NCBI RefSeq assembly: GCF_035046505.1 | Contig: NC_089821.1 | Location: forward strand, 37,877,348 to 37,941,347 | Direction of reading: 5' to 3' | Length of the DNA: 64,000 bases | Source: Tiliqua scincoides | Taxonomy: Eukaryota; Chordata; Lepidosauria; Squamata; Scincidae | Shown here: positions 1-12,623 of the stretch, in pieces | Layout of the letters: each line of letters starts with the position of its first letter | Numbering within the stretch: position 1 is the stretch's first letter | The notes under the pieces: model-generated | Told to the model about the DNA's origin: nothing | Database searches by the model: none | The model's input: only the letters and a program-made list of their open reading frames with translations | Made by a program: the position numbers and the translations under genes

Positions 1-218
1 GTCTGTTGCTGCCATTGCCCCTCTCCAGCCCACCACAGTTGCAAGCCACACTGATCTGAGACTGCTAAAAGCGAGTGGCACCATTTCTACAAATGTGGAA
101 GTGCAGGACTTCTCATATGATTTACAGGGACTGCATGAACAGAGAAGCTCCTCAGCTTGCACTGTCCCTAAATCAAAGTGGAAGGCGTGCACTCTCACAG
201 TTGAATAACCACATGGCT

Positions 219-800
219 GTTGGCAACCTTCAGTCTCGAAAGACTACGGTATCGCGCTCTGAAAGGTGGTTCTGGAACAGCGTCTAGTGTGGCTGAAAAG
301 GCCAGTTTGGGAGTGACAATCCCTTCCACACTGGGAGCAAGTGCAGTCTGTCCCTGGTCTGTCTCCCTGGCTATGGGCCGTCCTTCTTTGCCTCTTTGCC
401 TCAGACAGTTGGCCAAGTGTCTCATCAAACTGGGAAAGGCCATGCTGCGTGCTGCTCAGAGGCCATCCAAGCAGGCTGCTCAGAGGCCAGGGTTTCCCAC
501 TTGTTGAGGTCCACTCCTAAGGCCTTCAGATCCCTCTTGCAGATGTCCTTGTATTGCAGCTGTGGTCTACCTGTAAGGCGCTTTCCTTGCACGAGTTCTC
601 CATAGAGGAGATCCTTTGGATTCCGGCCATCATCCATTCTCACAACATGACCGAGCCAACGCAGGTGTCTCTGTTTCAGTAGTGCATACATGCTAGGGAT
701 TCCAGCATGTTCCAGGACTGTGTTGTTTGGAACTTTGTCCTGCCAGGTGATGCCGAGAATGCGTTGGAGGCAGCGCATGTGGAATCATGGGAGCATGGTA
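219..800 (-). mobile_element. LINE 3' fragment (reverse transcriptase C-terminus and 3' tail)
   Basis: The minus strand at 425-778 reads MRCLQRILGITWQDKVPNNT...LRWLGHVVRMDDGRNPKDLLYGEL, the part after the catalytic core of a non-LTR reverse transcriptase. It is followed by about 200 bp of 3' untranslated sequence ending near 219 with 'gagactgaaggttgccaac'. The same tail ends the elements at 50159-50631 and 27377-27550. I cannot decide the clade by eye. The copy is truncated at its 5' end. Confidence 0.8.
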
Positions 801-3800
801 AGGGACTGCTTGATTGTTATTTTTTTATTGTGCAGAGGCAGCAACAGACCCAAGGCAGGATCAGGCAGCATTTCAGCTTGTACCACCCAGTCCCATACAT
901 TGTTATTTGGTGATTTTGTTCATTTGTCCACTTTTGAGGACCAGGAAGGAATTTGTTGGTTCAGGTAACTGGATTTTTTTTGCCTTTCTGGGATGTTGCT
1001 ATTTGCACTTATAATTGGCACACTGATTTGCTGTTTTATATTTTAATTAGCAGTTTCTGACCAGTGAGAAGAGAGAGAGAGCCAGGATTGGGGGGTCATC
1101 AGTAGGAGTCAAGATAACTAATTGGGGGGGGGGCATCTCAGAGTGACTCTGGAAGAATCAGTGACTATGTGTTTGGGTGGGAGGAAGGGAGCCTGACAGC
1201 AGATGAGAGAAGAGGCCATGGGCTGGATAAAATCTAGTCTTGTCATTCGGTGCCACAAGAAAATAGAAAACCTCTCCTATTTCAGGCCTCAAGGACATGG
1301 GGAAAGAAGGAAGATATGTGGCTTGGCTGGGATGTCACTCCAGTTCCCCTTTGCTCCCCCTTCTGTTTAGAATATAGGGATTTTAACATAACCCTCCATG
1401 CAGATCTTTAGGCTAGTTGTTACTTGGTTAATAAAATTGTGACCAAGTCTTCATTCATATACAGTGGTGCTGTTTCCTACCTGCTTCTGTAAAAGATGCT
1501 GTTCTGGGGTCCATTACGGTGCTCTCCAGCTACTTCTTAGTCCACTTAGCAGGAACTAATTCAAATTTGCAAACACAAAAACAGATGAGAGACTGAGAGT
1601 GAAGATTGGGCTACTGGCTGCCGATGTCACAATGGCTCTTAATTCTGCCTGGGACAAGGTCTTTTCCACCCTGCTGTTCAAAGTGAATATAACATTTGGG
1701 GTGCTGTGTTACTGTTTTTTTTTGTTTTTTTTTCAGTTTCCTGATGATATTGTTCAGACCCATTGTGATGAAGCAGTTCAGGAGAACAAGTCTGGCAGGC
1801 AGACGTGCTTGCTTGTAGGTATCTGGAGCAATATCACAGGAGATAATTGCAAACTGAAACAAGAATAGCATCTTACTGAGATTTTGGTTAGGAGGGCAGA
1901 TTTTCAACCCAACAACTTCCTAAGGGATTATAAGGAAAAACGGAGTGACAGCATGGCCCTCTTAAGCCAACCTTCTGCCCTTCTGAGGCATGGAGAGCTC
2001 AGAGATATAACACTTGAAGGTCAGGATAATAGGAATATTCTGAAGTAATGTGTACACAGCATGAAAGCCTTCATTATTAATGTGAATTTGTGCCTTACTA
2101 GTCAGTTACTAGCATCAGTCATCATACGGTGAGTCACTACAGACATTTCACCTCCCAGCTAGGTTCAGATTTTGCCATGTGTTTTAAGGTACCAAGTGCT
2201 AATGATCTGTGAGAACTTACAACAGCAGTGACTGAGGACATCTTACTCATTTCTGCAGCCTTTAGGAATACAGGAGACTGCCTTAAACAGGTCCTTGGTC
2301 CATCTAGTTCTGCATTGTTAATGCTGGCTGGTGGCACACTCCGGTATTTTCTCTGCCCTACCTGGACATGCCAGGGGTAAAATCTGGGACTTCCTGCATG
2401 CAAAGCAAGTGCTTTTCCACTGAGCTATGGCCTTTCTGCCACTGTTCATAGTAGCTTCCTAACTGCAACAATTGGGTTGTCTGATGTATTATCTGCAAGC
2501 AGAATTTCCACTTTTGCTCAGCATAGCCTGGCATCGTTGGCAGTGACATGCAATGCTATAACTTGTATCTCTAAAGGAATGAGTTGGATAACCCATTTGA
2601 CACGTGCAGGGAACCCCATGAGGCTAAGGGGCTGCTAGGAGGAGGCTGGTTGGGGGCATTATCCCTGAGGTTAGCCATTTTACAGATGTATACAGTTCAC
2701 CAAAGTTATCATTACTTTATCTAATTTGTGATCAAGGATGACAGAGAACTAGAACCTTGCATAGATACAATCACTCTACCAGCAGCAGACCTGCCCCAAA
2801 TGCTGAGCCTCGCTCAACTCCAGGACTGTGCAGGAAGCGTTCTAAGGCTTCCGATGAATTGGAAACAGTACTTTCGGTTTTCTGGAAGTACTGTTTAAGA
2901 CTGCAGTTTAAGTACTGTTTAAGCCTCAGAATGCTTTCCCAGTTGGTCCTGGAGTCACACTAGGTTTCGTCACACTGGATTAGTAAGGGGGTCAGCATTG
3001 TGTGGGGGGAGGGGGGAGAGGGTGGCATCATGGACCTTTGCCTCAGGAACGGCAAGGGGTAAGTCAGTTACTGCATGTTACATGAGCACAGAACTGATGT
3101 TTTTGAGGGCAGGCTCATACACAGTAGACTCTACATTTAGCAAGGTGTGCAAAGAAGTAATGCACAATTGATCTGTGTGTGTGCAAGACTGAGTATGCAT
3201 TACTTACTAGAGGCAGTGCAGAGGGCCCTGGGCAGATCCAAACCTGCTTCTCTCCATGTGATCTATCCATTCTTTTTTGTGAAAGAAAAAGGGGCGGAGG
3301 GAAGGCGGGTGGGCAGTCCCAGGGGCGGGTAGGTGGGGATCTGGAGGTGGGGCTGGAACCCAGGTCTTATGCAGGATCCCAACCCCTGTTCCCAAGCAGC
3401 ACAGAGCAGCTTCAGGCCACTCTGCTCTCCTCAGACTTATGCCATCTCCAGAGATGGCACAAGTCCAAGGAGACCCATTGGGACTACATTGGATTACCTG
3501 GGGGTAAGCGGAAGAGTTTCCCATTACTTCTGGCTGAGCCACCTCGGGGCCCTGTGTTGCGCTGGATACAGCTCAGGCCTCCTGGCTTGTCTTTTCCAGC
3601 GCAAGATAGGATTGCGCTACGTGGTAATAATCTCTCCTGCCCCACAAACCTGATATGGTTGCATATATCAAAATGATCCATGCAACTTATTTTCATCAAA
3701 TTGAGCTTTTTATTGCAACATTCTGAATGTGTCATGCGAAGCCTAGCTGTGCTGTTTCTTAACTATTGTCATAAAATAAATATGGCAATCTGGAGGTTTT

Positions 3801-4689
3801 AAAAATGATTAAATGTTTCTCTTGTCTATAAGGAAGAGACTGCCTGTGTTTCATGGCTGCAAATTCTCTCCAGCATGAAAAGCATAATAGGTCCCTGTAA
3901 ACCAACAATGTTCTGCTCTTGGTCCGTTTCAGAGATTGATTTATTGAGCAAAAGCCCTTGGACATAATTCCGTCTTATCCTTTTGTTCCTATCGTAATAG
4001 TCATTTAGTTGTCCTGGATATATTCCTTGGAGATATAAACAAATAGTCACTCTGGGTTTTAGGTTCAGGCACCTCAACTTGCACATTCAAACTTGAGGTT
4101 ACTGGAAAGGTTATTTCTACAGCACATGGAAAAATCTGTTCACAGATTCTTGTCCCACTCTTGTTTTCTTTCTACACACCATACTGCTTTACACAGAATA
4201 TGGATTAGAGCTGAAGAATGAGATGATGTGCCAAGAGCTTGACTACAGTATTCAGATATTTTAAAATATGCTTTCATCAGAGTACCGAGAAGTCTTCTCT
4301 GTCTTGATCGGATATTAAAGCACTATTTTTAAAAGTATTGACTAGCATTTAATGAGGAGATTAACGCAGCTGGCTTCCTACTCAGCCAACACCAGGAGCC
4401 TCTGTACAGGATGACTGGGCCATCTCCCCTGCTGGTTGTCTGCAACAGGATCCTTTCTGCTGTTAGACATTCTCATTTACCACTGAAAAGATTGTGTGAG
4501 GAGGGGGAATTGGGCTCTGAGGATACATGTGTTCTGGCCTCTGAGTCAAATTTTCTTCCATAACATTTTGGGTGAAGACTTGGACCTGAGCATATACTTG
4601 CTTCTCTAGGATGCTGTTAGATGGAAGAACCAATGCTAGTTGTGCTTTCAACAAAAAGAAGTTCACAAAGCAGAGTACAGAGCATACAT
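801..4689. other. No gene seen; SINE at 2255-2445 apart
   Basis: AT-rich, with short G, T and A runs. 3260-3620 is GC-rich and ends 'aggattgcgct', so it may be a further diverged member of the GGGCxCAATCCT repeats. Frames here are short and lack recognisable motifs. Confidence 0.5.
2255..2445 (-). mobile_element. tRNA-derived SINE
   Basis: On the minus strand it opens with a tRNA-like head: A box TAGCTCAGTGG (complement at 2417-2427), then 'gctttgcatgcaggaagtcc' and a decayed B box at 2373-2384. A unique body follows (aactagatggaccaaggacc, aaggcagtctcctg). Squamates carry abundant SINEs of this layout; I do not assign a subfamily. Confidence 0.75.
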
Positions 4690-5028
4690 CAGGGGTGTCA
4701 AAAATAAGGCCCAGGGGCTGGATGCAGCCCACAGAAACTTTTTATCCAGTCCTCAAACTCTCAGCTGCTGGGCCAGGCTGAGGTGCTACTGCTGAAAGGG
4801 CAGCCCACTTGAAAATTGGGCTCTCCCATATCTTGAATATGATCAAGATATGTATATTTTCTCTTCTGTCATTTGCAGCTAATGAGTTCCCCAGTGAGAA
4901 AAAGTGCTTATTTTTGGTCATGACCTGTTTAATGACATCACTTCCTGACTAATGACATCACTTTCGGCCCTCAGCAGACATCATGAATGCTATTCGGCCC
5001 TCTGTATGAAATGAGTTTGACACCCCTG
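4690..5028. mobile_element. hAT non-autonomous element, 339 bp
   Basis: Starts CAGGGGTGTCAAAAAT and ends GAGTTTGACACCCCTG, inverted ends typical of hAT transposons, with an 8-bp duplication 'gcatacat'/'gcatagat' (one mismatch). No transposase inside; it would have moved using an enzyme supplied in trans. Confidence 0.9.
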
Positions 5029-5304
5029 GCATAGATAGTAATATAAATAAATTGTTCCCTGCCTGGCAGGGCTCACTATATAAAAGAAACTGAAGAAACA
5101 CATGCAAACAGCCACTCGAAGAGACACTGCATTAGAGTCCCTCTTCCCCTACATAAGAGATCCACCATTTAAAAGTGCCTCTTTGCCTTTATTCTCCTGT
5201 TTTTATGTTTCTACTTTATTGTGTTTTGAGGATCTTATTACAAGTTTATATTGTTTTTGTGACCTGCCCTCGCAAAACTTATTAAAACGCAGTTCACAAA
5301 TTCA

Positions 5305-5736
5305 CAGGAGTGGGCACTCAGCTTGGGTTGACTTGACTAGAGTTTCGCTAAGTAGCTGTTTTTGATTATTCAAGTTGACTTGAGTCGAGGATGATACTGA
5401 CCCCAACTTGACTCGCAACTGGCCCTTGACTCGCAACAACTGACTCAAGAAAGAGCCTGGACTTGAAATGACTCAAGTTCCTATCTCATTAGTGTGTTTT
5501 TGTTCTTGCTTACTTACACACACCCCTACATCACCATCCTTTTTTCTGTGCCTTTCTTTCTTTTTTCTTTTTCTCAAGGACACATGACTCAAAATGATTC
5601 AGACTCACAATTCGAAGGATTTGAAATTTTAAGTCAAGTCGCAATGGCATGTGGTATGACTTGCGAGTCGAGTTGTGGGTTTGTCATCTTGCAACACGAC
5701 TCACAACTCAAGCTTAGTGACTTGGATACATCCCTG
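5305..5736. mobile_element. hAT element with ACTTGA-rich ends, 432 bp
   Basis: The right end reads 'gtgacttggatacatccctg', and the 8-bp flanks are 'caaattca'/'aaaattca'. Inside, 'acttgact', 'gactcgcaac' and 'gagtcgag' variants recur many times near both ends, around a plain T-rich centre (5490-5580). It is the same family as 34288-34817. The 87-codon frames across it are chance products of the repeats. Confidence 0.82.
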
Positions 5737-6687
5737 AAAATTCATAAAATGCAATAATTAAATAGCCAATGACAGTGGATCTTACTATGTTGATGAGTTG
5801 CAAGGTTGAAGAAAGCAACTCAGAACGACTCGGTACTCAAGGGTGAAGGTTTGCATACTTTTAATTCACTGCAAGCAATGGGCCCATGGGACTCTTGTCT
5901 CAAAGCATGGAGCAGGCTTTCAATGCTGTCAAGACCATTTGTACAATTTTTGTCCCTTTGTCCTAAAATCTAGACTTCTCATTGGCTGAAATTTTACATC
6001 AGAGATGTACATCAGAGCTTGTAAAACTAAAGTGTTTGTCCTTTTATTAAAGAGGGTTGGTGACTACGATGTCCCCTATATTTGGGTTACAATCTGGGGC
6101 AAGGACTGCTTTGTCTTAATTCTATGTGTGCTTTTTACTCTAAAAGCATAAGAGTATAGTTACAAAGTTTTCCTGATAGATACAGGTGTGTTTTTAAGTC
6201 TCCAGCTGTTGCCTGGTACTGTTATCTTTTGGCCTTCCACACCTGTTGCTTTAACATAAACACTGTGGAGCCCAGTTTGCCAAGCCAAGGTTTTCTGTAA
6301 CACAGCAAAGCAGCTTTTGGTTCCTTGTAGAGCAGCCTATAATTCTTTGCTTTTGTGACCACTGTGGCCTTTACATATGGGTTACAGTTTGGGGGCAAGG
6401 GCTACTGTGTGTTATCTGAAAGCATTTTATTTGGCTAGAAGGCTTTCCCTGAACTGAAGGAAGCACCAGTTGGTGTTGGTGCAATTGATAAGAGTTGTTA
6501 ACTTTTCAACAGCCTTCACTCATGTCTTGGTCATGTCATGTTAAGAGAAGCATGAGAAGAAAATCAAGCACCTGCCCACGGCTGCACACAGACTACAAAA
6601 AAGTCAACTGTTGTGCTGCAGAACTGAAAACAGCTGCTCCACATTGCTGGAGGCAATTGTGAAGAGACGTACTAGACTCCCAACTAA

Positions 6688-6867
6688 ACGCCCAATCTTA
6701 TCCAACTTTCTAGCACCAGTCCAGCTGCAATGCAGGCCTGAGGCAAGGGAACAAACATTCTCTTACCTTGTGGAGCCTCCATAACAACCCTCCCACCACA
6801 GGATGCAGCACACTCCCTATTGGTGTATAGCTACACCAGGGCTGGAAGGTTGGATAGGACTTGGCCC
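6688..6867. mobile_element. Harbinger-like MITE, 180 bp
   Basis: Inverted ends: 'cccaatcttatccaac' on the left, 'gttggataggacttggccc' on the right. The 3-bp duplication is TAA on both sides (6685-6687, 6868-6870). Interior motifs 'ctgcaatgcaggcctgagg' and 'cctccataacaaccctccc' are shared with the other copies of this family. 3-bp TWA duplications are the mark of PIF/Harbinger. Confidence 0.8.
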
Positions 6868-7686
6868 TAAGTGTCTAGAGCAGCCATTTTCAACCACTCA
6901 GGTGACAAACGCACCTGAAGACACTTTCACAAGTCATGCTAAGAGTGGTGTTTCACTCAACCCTCTTCCCAGATTGGATAACTCTCAATTCTGAGAAACC
7001 TTTTTGTTGTTTCAGAACCTCAATTCTGAGAAACCTTGTTGTGCAACCTCATGTTGCACTGACTTTTACTTATGATACTTTAATATAATTTGTACAGAAG
7101 ACAACATAGATATTTTTTTTCTCCTTCCTGTAACTTCCACAATACCCATAAAATACAAAATGAGAAAAACAGGATGGAGAAGGTTGTGGTTTCCCTATGT
7201 AATTAAACCCATACTTGAGGTCAAAGTTGATCTTATTAAGCTGAAAAAAGGGTGGGCTGAATGTGACCTAAGGCATAATATTGCACTTTTCGAAATGAAG
7301 TCATTACTTGAGTTGAAGAGAACCATTGCATTTCCATGATAATTACTTCATTTATTCTGCTCTTTCTACAAGTTGGTCTGTTTTGGTTATGCTAATTACT
7401 ATTTGACTAGAATGCCTGTGCTTCTGTAGTCAATGTGAATGGTCTAAAATTTATGAAAAGTATAACAGAAGCAGACTTTTTACCTGAATCCTAGTTATTA
7501 AAAATCTAATCATCATAAAAATGTACCATAGATTATAGTACTAGTCTTATGTAAGTAGCAAAACTAGCAGCCAGACTCTGCACTTTTTTTTTCTGGGTCT
7601 GCCAAAAAAGGGGAGGGACGGTTCAGTTCTCTAATTGGCTTGGCCATCATAAAGTAGATTCACTGAGAATAAGATTGTCAAATGAA

Positions 7687-7865
7687 GGGCGCAATCTTCA
7701 CCCACTTTCCAGCACTGGCATAGCTGTGCCCCTGGGGCATGTGCTGCATCCTGCAGTTGGGGGGCAGTCATGGAGGTCTCCTCAAGGCAAGGCAATAGTT
7801 GTTCCCTTAGCTTGGAGTTGCATTGCCTTTATGTCAGTGCTGGAAAGTGGGTTAGGATTGCGACC
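7687..7865. mobile_element. Harbinger-like MITE, 179 bp
   Basis: Left end 'gggcgcaatcttcaccc', right end 'gggttaggattgcgacc', flanked by GAA at 7684-7686 and 7866-7868. The interior (ggggcatgtgctgcatcctg, cctcaaggcaaggcaatag) aligns with the copy at 58948-59132 and, less closely, with the others. Confidence 0.8.
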
Positions 7866-8438
7866 GAAATCTGATAGATATTGTAGTCATCAGTATTATA
7901 ACATTGGAAGCAGGGAAGGAGGCAACACGATTTGTAGACAATGCAAAGAGAGGGCAGCTTGAAACAATACAGGCATCCATTCTCTTGATCACTAAAGCTC
8001 TCAGTCAGTGTACTCGTTGCCTCTGAAGTTCAGTACAGTACTCATTTTTGTCTTTTTGTCCTCCCCAATTAAACAGAAAAGAAATCAATGAATGTTCAGA
8101 TTCTTAGAATGTTTTTAATAAGGCTACTAGCATCAATGCCTTGGGAAATGCATATTAATTCATGGGGATTTCACTCTATGGAAGTTTTGGACCTCTAAGA
8201 GATTCCTGGGGTTAAAGCAGAAGTCTCATTATCTAAGGCTTTGACCACACTTTGGGAGCTTCTAAGGACTGTGTGTGCTCCAGCCTGAAAGTGCTCTTGG
8301 TGTTGAGCCATAGAAGGGAATAACACAGTGCAATTCTGCCAATTGGTGGGCAGTATGAAGCCTCTGGGTTGGTCAGATAAACACTTGACTCTCTCACCTG
8401 GTCAACCGAAAAGCACCTTCTGTCTACTGCATCTAGAA

Positions 8439-8791
8439 CAGTGTTTCTGAACCAGTGGTACGGGCACCACCAGTGGTACTTGAGGTGGTGTCCAGTGGTA
8501 CACGTGGGACCCCCAGAACCTCCGCTGCCTGCTAGTGAGACTAGCAATGCAACGCAACAAGGAGCAGTGGGAGGCTTGGCTTGCTGGGTAGAGCCAACAT
8601 GCCCTTTTCACATGCTCATGAAAGCTCTCCTGTCTGCCATGAGCCTTTTACTGTTGTTTGTCATGTTGCGTCTGGTCTCCCAATCCAGAAGCAACTGGTG
8701 ATGAGTTCATCGCCAGTTACTTCCGGTGCTACTTCCAATAGGTTGGACCATGCAAAGTGGTTCAGCAGGAGACAAATGTTGAGAAATGCTG
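8439..8791. mobile_element. hAT non-autonomous element, 353 bp
   Basis: Starts CAGTGTTTCTGAACCAGTGG and ends 'gttgagaaatgctg'; 8-bp flanks 'atctagaa'/'atctaaaa'. A second copy is at 32198-32545, alike throughout ('gggacccccag', 'ccagttacttc', 'accatgcaaagtgg'). Confidence 0.92.
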
Positions 8792-9194
8792 ATCTAAAAC
8801 TTAGGCTCAGCGCTAACTGACATTAGGATTCTGCAGAAGTAGTTGGCCAGGTAAGACACCAGCCAAAGAAGGGCCTATTATGTCTATTAAAAGGTCCACT
8901 CAGCTGATTCCTGAAGCCCTCTATCTCAGTATCCAAGCAGTGGTGGCACAGATGGGCCAACAGACTTGCACTGCTGTTGAGCACCAAGCACACCCATTGA
9001 ATAATGGGAGTGTCACTCAGAGGCCCTAGCATCATTGTGGGGTTCTAGAGGTTGCTTCCACTGGCTTAAAAGAAGTAGTTAAAAGAAGTAGTTCCACTGG
9101 CTTAAAAGAAGAATCAATATCCTGGTCAAGACACTGGCATGATTTTTCCCACTCTAGGTAGGCAACTCTTCTTCCACCTGCCCTTGAATCTAAT

Positions 9195-9196
<2 letters not shown>

Positions 9197-9264
<68 letters not shown>
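9197..9264 (+). repeat. (GA)n microsatellite
   Basis: About 34 uninterrupted GA dinucleotides. The serine-leucine frame on the other strand is only a translation of this repeat. Confidence 0.98.
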
Positions 9265-9267
<3 letters not shown>

Positions 9268-10844
9268 CTGTGGTCATCACTGGCAGAGGGTAGGGTTAGC
9301 ATGGGTTGCTAAGTGAATGAATTCACTTTCAGGTATGTGGGTGGGTGGGGAGAGTACAGTTCCTCATATGGACACCATTCTTGTGATTTCTTCCATGCAG
9401 CCCCACTGGAAGCCATTCTCCGGGATGCCAGAGGGTGGATACACTTCTGTGTGCAAAATGTGTGCAAATCCACCCATAGGGACAGTCATAGAGAGTAGCA
9501 CCCTTCCCCTCTTACTGAAGTCTGCCATGGTGTAACAAACCACAACTGTTACAGCATAAGGTCTTTCTCATTCTCTGCTCTGTCCATCATCATGATTGGC
9601 ATTTTGCTAGTAAAATGTAATGTTGTAGAAAAGGGGCCAGCCTGATTCTGTACATTTTCCTCTTAAGGTAGAAAAAAGTATAATGTTTTTTCAGAGCCTT
9701 GTATTTGCTGAAGAACAAAGCCTTGTATTTGCTGAAGAACCATTTTGGGTAAGATTTGAGCGAAAATACAATAGCCATGAGAGTGTAGCTACAAGCTGTT
9801 AGCCAAAATGATGTCACCTCATTCATATCCTTTTTGCGTGACTAGCAAAATACAAAACAAAAAACAGGTTTCACTTTTGTTTTACGAATGAAAGTTCTCC
9901 TGCATTTGAAATGTGCACAGATGTATAATTTCATGCATCTTGGATTGGTTGTATTGGAAAAATGCCTTTTGGGGGAGGGAGGAAAGTCAAACTCAATTCA
10001 TCCCCGCTCACCTAAGATTTTATAAACAGCTTATGACTGCATTTAAAATAATAAAGAAATTGGATGTAAAATTAAAAAAAATAAAACAAATGGTGTAAGT
10101 CTAGCCTTAGGCTGAATAGCCTTGTCATATTTCATCCTTTCATTTTAATTCCATGCTAACCAAAGCACAGAACTGTTTACCTTTGTCTGATCTTTAATTC
10201 CCTAAATTTATGGGGAATCATGTACAGATGCTCTGGAAGCTGGCCTGGAAAAGCATGGCATTTTAATTGATCCCAGAGCCTCTTTCCTCCCAGGCCCCTG
10301 CTGTTCTGAAGTCTGCCACTTGTTCCAAAGATTCTCAGCTTGATTGCTTACCACCGGCAAAGGGCCAATCAAGGTGAAGAAAGGAAGTAACCAATCATTG
10401 GCTTATAAATTTTTTTTTTTTAAAAAACCTTGGTAAACATCAGCCAATCAGAATACCTTATGACATCTCTTTAGAGAAAAGCATTATACAGAGCCTACAT
10501 TTTAACATATGAATTAACTGTGTGTAGTGGCTTGGAGCCAGATATTATGAACCACTGGGCACATCATATAAGGAAGCAATTTAGAGGTCTCATTGAAAAC
10601 TCCCTCTGATCTGAGAATAACATTTGTCTCATTTGTACTCATTTATTTCTTATCAACTATTAATATGTTCTGTGTTCTTTTAAGATCTAAATACTCATTC
10701 ATGGACCACCCAAAGTAATAAAGGGGGAGGGGGAGAGAATGCATGCAAGAAGAAGAGTTCAGGGCTGGCTTGATGATCAGTTTATAGCACATATTTTCAC
10801 AAATGCAGATTTGTTACAGAGCCTTCAGGTTTGTTTTGTGTGAC
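9265..10844. other. No gene seen
   Basis: AT-rich sequence with the local 25-bp duplication noted near 9700. 8792-9196 is similar and has a short duplication of 'aaaagaagtagtt' near 9070. Confidence 0.5.
9690..9741 (+). repeat. Local tandem duplication, about 25 bp
   Basis: 'gccttgtatttgctgaagaa' occurs twice in direct succession. A similar short duplication, 'caattctgagaaacctt', lies at about 6984-7040. Both look like replication slippage. Confidence 0.85.
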
Positions 10845-11030
10845 CACTGGCGTAGCTAGAGGGGGGCGGAGCACTAAGTTTTGCAGGGAGCCTCCCCCTC
10901 CCCTTGGGAGCCATTCACCTCCTTCCCCCCCACCTACATGGCTCCAAAGGGAAGGGGAGGAGCCGCTTGCATGCTGCGGTGAGGCTCCCTGCAAAACTTA
11001 GTGCGTCACCCCCCTCTAGCTATGCCAGTG
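10845..11030. mobile_element. hAT non-autonomous element, 186 bp
   Basis: Inverted ends 'cactggcgtagctagagggg' and 'cccctctagctatgccagtg', with a perfect 8-bp duplication 'tgtgtgac' (10837-10844, 11031-11038). Much of the element is a long imperfect inverted repeat ('ttttgcagggagcctc' against 'gaggctccctgcaaaa'). Confidence 0.93.
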
Positions 11031-11245
11031 TGTGTGACAATATATTTTCCAAGTGGTATAGTATAGTTTGGATGAGAGGAACAATGGGCATGTAAATGCT
11101 TGCTTTCAGAAGGGGTCTCTGCCCAGTTTCTAGGGATTCCTCCCTCCCATCCTTGTCCCCATGCCAAATCTCATGCCATTCTCAAAGGTCTTCTGGTATT
11201 GGTATTGGTAAAGGTATTGGTATCTGGTATTGGGGGAGGCCTACA

Positions 11246-11300
11246 ATGCAATCCTATGCATGTCTAGTCAGAAGTCTCATTTAGTTCAGTGGAACTTATT
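11246..11300. mobile_element. Fragment of the short 90-bp MITE family
   Basis: 'tgcaatcctatgcatgtcta' followed by 'agtcagaagtc' and 'gttcagtggaactta' matches the first two-thirds of the family seen whole at 57520-57612 and 59646-59735. Confidence 0.65.
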
Positions 11301-11627
11301 TTCTATTTATTACAGTATTTTATATATGGGGGCTGTATCTGCAGATCCCATATCTGCTGTTTCACTTATTTGCAGATCAGGTCCACAGAGGCCCCCCCCC
11401 CACACAGGCATCCCCTCTGGAGACGAGGAGAGATCTGCTCCCCTTGCCTCCTGAGGATTCGCTGAGCCCAGCAGAGGCCATGCCACGAAGGGGGTGTTTT
11501 CCAGTTCTGCTTCCAGTGGAGGAAGTCTGAAGCCATCATGCCAACTTGTGCCAGAGTGAGTCTGGCTGCCCTACCTATCCCCCTCCCCCAATCACGGATT
11601 GCACATCTGTGCATCCTTGCACTAGAG

Positions 11628-12403
11628 CAAGGGTGCCCAAATCCCAGCCCTGGGGCCACATGCGGCCCTCGAGGCCTCTCAATGCGGCCCTCAGGGAACC
11701 CCCAGTCTCCAATGAGCCTCTGGCCCTCTAGAGATTTGTCCCCAGAACCAGGGGACATCCACTAAAATTGAGTGTTGGGCGGGTTAGGACAGACAAAAGA
11801 AAATATTTCTTTACTCAGCATGTGGGTGGTCTGTGGAACTCCTTGCCGCAGGATGTGGTGCTGGCGTCTAGCCTAGACGCCTTTAAAAGGGGATTGGACA
11901 AGTTTCTGGAGGAAAAATCCATTATGGGGTACAAGCCATGATGTGTATGCGCAACCTCCTGATTTTAGAAATGGGTTATGTCAGAATGCCAGATGCAAGG
12001 GAGGGCACCAGGATGAGGTCTCTTGTTATCTGGTGTGCTCCCTGGGGCATTTGGTGGGCCGCTGTGAAATACAGGAAGCTGGACTAGATGGGCCTATGGC
12101 CTGATCCAGTGGGGCTGTTCTTATGGAGCCCGCACTGGAACAACACAACTGCTGTCAGCGTGAGGGCAACTGTTTGACCTCTCATGTGAGCTGTGGGATG
12201 AGGGCTTCCTCCACTGCTTGCTGTTTCACATCTGTGATGCAGTAGCGGCAGCAAAGGAAAGGCCAGTCTTGCTTTGTGCAAGGCCTTTTATAGGCCTTGA
12301 GCTATTGCAAGACCATTCATTCATATAAGTTTATTTCCCCGGTCCCTGACACAGTGTCAGAGAGATGATGTGGCCCTCCTGCCAAAAACTTTGAACACCC
12401 CTG
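11628..12403. mobile_element. hAT element interrupted by a CR1 3' end
   Basis: Left end 'caagggtgcccaaatcccag', right end 'ttgaacacccctg', 8-bp flanks 'cactagag'/'cactagaa'. It is the same family as 28342-28800, in the opposite orientation. Comparison with that copy shows that 11741-12125 is foreign (a CR1 3' end), inserted after 'gagatttgt' and before 'gagcccgcactgg'. Confidence 0.9.
11741..12125 (+). mobile_element. CR1 LINE 3' end
   Basis: Contains 'gtgggtggtctgtggaactc', 'ggattggacaagtttctgga' and the terminal 'tgatccagtggggctgttct' ending in 'tatg', the 3' untranslated end common in reptile CR1 elements. It is truncated at the 5' end, as most CR1 copies are, and nested in a hAT element. 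The last 130 bp are nearly identical to 63322-63460. Confidence 0.88.
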
Positions 12404-12623
12404 CACTAGAAGAGAACTTGGTCTGTGGGCTTCATCATTTCTTTTTTTTTCCTCTGTTTATTTATTTAACTATAATAAACATAAAATAGAAAAACAAATA
12501 CATACATAAACAAAATTCTAATAAAGCAGCACGAGCGAAGCCAAAACATTCCCATACTTATAATCCAAATACATACAGTCCAAACATTAGCAAATATTAA
12601 TCTATACCACTAATACTTCAAAA

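Noticed and set aside
9032-9280. Serine-leucine repeat protein on the minus strand
   Set aside because: Translation of the GA microsatellite.
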